Of a DNA stretch of 8,305 nucleotides, positions 6,005 to 8,305 are shown in pieces. Origin of the DNA: Actinomycetota bacterium (lineage in GTDB: Bacteria; Actinomycetota; Thermoleophilia; Gaiellales; Gaiellaceae). The position numbers were made by a program, and so were the translations under genes. The notes under the pieces are model-generated. The model was not told the origin of the DNA and ran no database searches. It saw only the letters and a program-made list of their open reading frames with translations. The stretch's first letter is position 1. Each line of letters begins with the position of its first letter. The stretch spans positions 1 to 8,305 of the forward strand of contig JAIBJP010000080.1 of the NCBI GenBank assembly GCA_020029625.1, written 5' to 3'.

Positions 6005-6829
6005 CTAGACCTCGGACTCGGTGCGAGCCGGAGTCCCGATCGATCCGTTGCCACGAGGCCGCGGCTCGACGAGGCCTTTGCGCACGGGGCCGCGGCCGTC
6101 GTCGAGGAACTCGTAGCCCGCGGCCGCCTTCGTCCACGGCGGCTCCGTCACTCCGAGGCGGATCACGAGGTAGAGATGGAGCGTGATCAGGCCTATGAGC
6201 CCGCCGGGTATGACGAGCATGTGCAGCGAGTAGAAGCGGGCTAAGGTCTCCTCCCCGATCTCCGCCCCGCCGCGGAGGAAATCACCGAGGAACGGCCCCA
6301 CGATGGGCGCGTTGGCGTTGATGTTGATCGCCACCACCGTCGCCCAGTACGCGGTCTGGTCCCAGGGGAGGAGGTAGCCCGTGAGGCCCTCCGCGAGCGC
6401 CAGCGTCAGCAGGATGACGCCGACCAGCCAGTTGAGCTCGCGCGGGTACTTGTAGGCGCCGAAGAGGAAGACGCGGCCCATGTGCAGGAAGAGGAGGATG
6501 ATGAAGACGCTCGCCCCCCAGCGGTGCGTCCCCCGCACGAGCCAGCCCAGCGTGAGGTCGTTCGTGATCTTCTGGATCGAGCCGTACGCCTCCTCGGGCG
6601 ACGGCTTGTAGTACATCGCCAGGATCACGCCGGTGACGAGCTGCACCAGGAAGGCCGTGAGCGTCGCCGATCCAAGCGTGTGGAACCAATTCGACTCGGC
6701 CGGGACCTTGCGGAAAAGGAAGTACTTGACCGCGCCGACGAGACCGGAGCGCTCCTCGAGCCAGTCGAGCGGCGCCATGATCAGCGCCTGGAGCTGCTGC
6801 TGGCGTTTCGACTTTCGGCGGCGGGCCAT
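6005..6829 (-). CDS. qcrB: Menaquinol:cytochrome c reductase, cytochrome b6 subunit (QcrB)
   Basis: Four-helix, b6-type cytochrome b that carries two b hemes. The protein has 274 residues. The heme histidines are H102 and H116 in helix B (13 residues between) and H203 and H218 in helix D (14 between, the b6 spacing). Helices lie at about 53-74, 100-124, 133-157 and 201-225. GYLLPWDQTAYW (151-162) and the RGTHRWGAS segment are typical. The N-terminus is very basic (MARRRKSKR), and a soluble tail of about 48 residues follows helix D. In Bacillus QcrB and plastid b6 a cysteine in the YCxGG segment binds a third heme covalently; the matching segment here reads HTLGS, with threonine at 51, so that link is absent. 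The ATG shares one base with the qcrA stop (TAATG), implying coupling; no strong ribosome site is visible. Confidence 0.95.
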   Translation of the reverse strand: MARRRKSKRQQQLQALIMAPLDWLEERSGLVGAVKYFLFRKVPAESNWFHTLGSATLTAFLVQLVTGVILAMYYKPSPEEAYGSIQKITNDLTLGWLVRGTHRWGASVFIILLFLHMGRVFLFGAYKYPRELNWLVGVILLTLALAEGLTGYLLPWDQTAYWATVVAININANAPIVGPFLGDFLRGGAEIGEETLARFYSLHMLVIPGGLIGLITLHLYLVIRLGVTEPPWTKAAAGYEFLDDGRGPVRKGLVEPRPRGNGSIGTPARTESEV

Positions 6830-7776
6830 TAGGGGATCCAGACCTTCGGGGGGTAGAAGTACTGCTCCGGCCCGTCCACGTGCTGGCCCGGGTCGGCCAC
6901 CCGGTAGGCCTCGATCTTGGCGTCCGCGCTCTTGCCGATGACCTTGCCGACGCTGTACGGCTTGCCGAGCACGAGGTTGCCCTCGCGGACGAGAAACTCG
7001 TAGCGGTCGAGCGCGCGCACCGGCGGGCCGGCCGTCCGGTTGCCCTCGTCGTCATAGGCGCCGCCGTGACACGGGCACTGGAACCCGGAGACGCTCGCGA
7101 CCGGGATGATCGTCACGGTCCCCGATGAGCCCTTGACGTCCTTCGCCTTCCCGGGCAGCCCCTGTGGCTGAGTGGGGCAGCCCAGGTGGGCGCAGCGATT
7201 CGAGATGATCGTGAAACTGGGGACGTCGTTCTTGAGTCCGTTGTTGCGGATGAAGGCGGTGCGGCGGCCGACGCTGCCCTCGTCCTTCTTCGAGTTGAAG
7301 GTCGTAATGACGAACTGGTCCTTGGGGAAGTTGGCGAGCGGGCCGAGATCCACCTCGTCGTGCTCCTGACCGACGAAGGCGGGCGCGACCATGAAGCCGA
7401 GCGCGGGCAACGTGACGATGCCGCCGATGAGAGCGCCGACGCCGAGCGTCGACATCTCGAGGAAGACGGACCGCGGGTAGCGCTCCGGCTCCTCTTCCTC
7501 CTCGGCCACGGCGAGCTCGGAGACGGGCGCGGCAGCGGGCGGAGCAGCGGCTGGAGGCCGGCGAACTTCGCTCGTGGCCTCCCGGATCCAGAGGAAGCCG
7601 AAGACCAGCAGGAGGACGGCGCCGATCGCCGCCAGGATCCAGTTGATGATGAGCCCGACGAGGAGGAGCGCAACTCCCCCTGCGAAGGCGAAGGGCCAGA
7701 TCGTCGGGGACGGGAGGTGGGGCTCGGCCTCGGGCTCTACCGGCTCCCCACCCGGCCGCTCTAGCTCGTCGGCCAC
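6829..7776 (-). CDS. qcrA: Menaquinol:cytochrome c reductase, Rieske iron-sulfur subunit (QcrA)
   Basis: 2Fe-2S protein that takes the first electron from menaquinol at the Qo site. The protein has 315 residues, longer than simple one-helix Rieske subunits. Cluster box 1 is CAHLGC (C195, H197 ligands; C200 disulfide) and box 2 is CPCHGG (C234, H237 ligands; C236 disulfide). The stretch between the boxes is 33 residues, with an insert rich in G, K and S. An acidic N-terminus is followed by two hydrophobic helices (about 27-45 and 47-64), a Pro/Ala and acidic linker (74-99), and a third helix at about 109-133 that should be the usual Rieske anchor. This three-helix layout resembles actinobacterial QcrA. 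The GTG start at 7776 has AAGGGAG 4 nt upstream. It is the first gene of the array and lies just below a good sigma-70-like promoter. Confidence 0.95.
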   Translation of the reverse strand: MADELERPGGEPVEPEAEPHLPSPTIWPFAFAGGVALLLVGLIINWILAAIGAVLLLVFGFLWIREATSEVRRPPAAAPPAAAPVSELAVAEEEEEPERYPRSVFLEMSTLGVGALIGGIVTLPALGFMVAPAFVGQEHDEVDLGPLANFPKDQFVITTFNSKKDEGSVGRRTAFIRNNGLKNDVPSFTIISNRCAHLGCPTQPQGLPGKAKDVKGSSGTVTIIPVASVSGFQCPCHGGAYDDEGNRTAGPPVRALDRYEFLVREGNLVLGKPYSVGKVIGKSADAKIEAYRVADPGQHVDGPEQYFYPPKVWIP

Positions 7777-7796
7777 CCAGCTCCCTTCATCGCTCG

Positions 7797-7817
7797 GCCG
7801 CTGTTACAAGCAGCGGC
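7797..7817. repeat. Perfect 7-bp inverted repeat at the predicted qcr transcription start
   Basis: GCCGCTG, a 7-nt spacer, then CAGCGGC. It lies immediately downstream of the predicted -10 box and would span about -6 to +15, the place of a repressor site. It could also form a hairpin at the 5' end of the qcr leader. The nature of any binding protein is unknown. Confidence 0.5.
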
Positions 7818-7847
7818 ATTGTTTCTGCGGTTTGCGGATCCTGTCAA
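7818..7847 (-). promoter_or_regulatory. Predicted sigma-70-type promoter of the qcr-mqn operon
   Basis: On the minus strand a perfect TTGACA (7847-7842) is followed after 18 nt by AACAAT (7823-7818), which matches four of six -10 positions. A start near 7811 would leave a leader of about 35 nt before the qcrA GTG. The stop codon of the small ORF at 7844-8101 is embedded in the -35 box. It is the only good promoter I see upstream of the array. Confidence 0.55.
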
Positions 7848-8101
7848 CGACGTAGCGTTTGCCTCAATACCCTGGAAATACCGCCGTTCTGCGCGCTCGG
7901 CGGGTCGAACCCGTACTCGCTCCAACGCCCGAATCCAACCGCCGGCGAGGGGACGCCGAAATTCCATCGACCCATTTCGGCGATCGTCAAATACAGGCCG
8001 ATGCTGCCGTGCAGGATACCGCTGTCGTAGCCGGCCCCCAGGCCAACGTGTCGCTTGATCCCGAATATCGTGACGCGTGGTTTCGACTTGGATCGCTGCA
8101 A
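7844..8101 (-). CDS. Small uncharacterised ORF upstream of qcrA
   Basis: An 85-codon frame starting with TTG directly after an in-frame TAG, and ending inside the qcr promoter. I do not recognise the product. In its favour, third codon positions are mostly G or C and the translation has a natural globular look, with GLGAGYDSGILHGSIGLYL (about 20-38) then TIAEMGRWNFGVPSP; Gly, Tyr and Trp are spread as in a real protein. Against it, no ribosome site was found for the TTG, no other start exists before residue 43, and the first 20 codons overlap the plus-strand TPR-like frame. It may be a true small gene or a remnant of a larger one cut at about 8100. Confidence 0.35.
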   Translation of the reverse strand: MQRSKSKPRVTIFGIKRHVGLGAGYDSGILHGSIGLYLTIAEMGRWNFGVPSPAVGFGRWSEYGFDPPSAQNGGISRVLRQTLRR

Positions 8102-8305
8102 CTACTCTACGAAGGAGTTGATAAAGCCACTGAAGCCTTTGAAAAAGGTCTTCTGCACAGGGCCGTTGCAGCAGTCGTGAAGCTCATCATGGGCTATATC
8201 TTGGTAAAAGATCGCGAGCTGTTGGACAGTCTAGAGTTTCGCATGAACTTGGTCGAAGCAGACGCTCCCCTTGCGGCTTTCATCCGGCAGGTGAGCCTGA
8301 TGCCG
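8048..8305 (+). CDS. TPR-like protein, partial (runs off the right edge)
   Basis: A plus-strand frame stays open from 7856 to the last base. The convincing part starts at about GTG 8048 with VSLDPEYRDAWFRLGSLQLLYEG, then VDKATEAFEKGLLH. This fits the tetratricopeptide pattern (DPxYxxAW..LG...G....A.EAFEKGL). The following helices (AVAAVVKLIMGYILVKDRELLD) could be a degenerate second repeat. No ATG start or clear ribosome site is present; GTG 8009 and GTG 8048 are the candidates. It might therefore be the body of a gene that lost its 5' end. GC over 8101-8305 is about 52%, visibly below the rest of the window, with many AAA, GAA, GAT and TTG codons. TPRs give no specific function. The other frames here are interrupted. 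Confidence 0.4.
   Translation, partial: MSLDPEYRDAWFRLGSLQLLYEGVDKATEAFEKGLLHRAVAAVVKLIMGYILVKDRELLDSLEFRMNLVEADAPLAAFIRQVSLMP

Noticed and set aside
4961..6244. Long plus-strand open frame of 427 codons opposite ubiX, qcrC and qcrB
   Set aside because: It is antisense to recognisable genes and its translation is Arg/Glu/Asp/Val-rich with no motif; long open antisense frames are expected at this GC content.
1..8305. tRNA, rRNA, CRISPR arrays or insertion sequences
   Set aside because: No cloverleaf, direct-repeat array, transposase frame or terminal repeats were found on reading both strands.

Overview
The window is a high-GC, tightly packed run of co-directional minus-strand genes. Together they build a respiratory menaquinone and the complex that oxidises it. 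In transcription order (right to left): qcrA (Rieske protein), qcrB (cytochrome b6), qcrC (subunit IV fused to cytochrome c), ubiX (flavin prenyltransferase), menG/ubiE (quinone C-methyltransferase), a long-chain polyprenyl diphosphate synthase, mqnE, mqnA and mqnC (futalosine pathway). mqnC is cut by the left edge of the window. Most neighbours overlap by 1 to 4 bases or are separated by only a few bases, so this looks like one operon or two coupled ones.

The organism is most likely a deep-branching, high-GC actinobacterium; a Thermoleophilia/Gaiellales-like lineage is my guess, held with low to moderate confidence. The reasons are the composition, the frequent GTG starts, the futalosine route to menaquinone, and a bc complex of mixed style. 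The cytochrome b is split as in Firmicutes (b6 plus subunit IV fused to cytochrome c), while the Rieske protein carries extra N-terminal membrane helices as in Actinobacteria.

Layout: 1-947 mqnC (partial); 944-1708 mqnA; 1705-2811 mqnE; 2817-3743 polyprenyl synthase; 3743-4381 menG; about 4405-4602 a long, nested, rod-shaped foldback in the only sizeable gap of the array; 4579-5166 ubiX; 5183-6001 qcrC; 6005-6829 qcrB; 6829-7776 qcrA; 7797-7847 a promoter with an adjacent palindrome. At the right edge lie a small uncharacterised minus-strand ORF (7844-8101) and a lower-GC plus-strand TPR-like reading frame that runs off the window.

How the genes fit together: MqnA makes 3-enolpyruvyl-benzoate from chorismate, MqnE joins it to adenosine to give aminodeoxyfutalosine, and MqnC cyclises the later intermediate. 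The prenyl synthase makes the side chain. UbiX makes prenylated FMN for a UbiD-type decarboxylase not seen here, and MenG adds the last methyl group. QcrABC oxidises the menaquinol; its Qo motif reads PDWY, the form linked to low-potential quinones. mqnB, mqnD, the prenyltransferase and the UbiD partner are absent from the window.

The least explained element is the foldback between ubiX and menG. Every imperfect pair inside its stems is a G-U wobble when read on the plus strand, and none is when read on the minus strand. This points to a structured RNA transcribed antisense to the operon.
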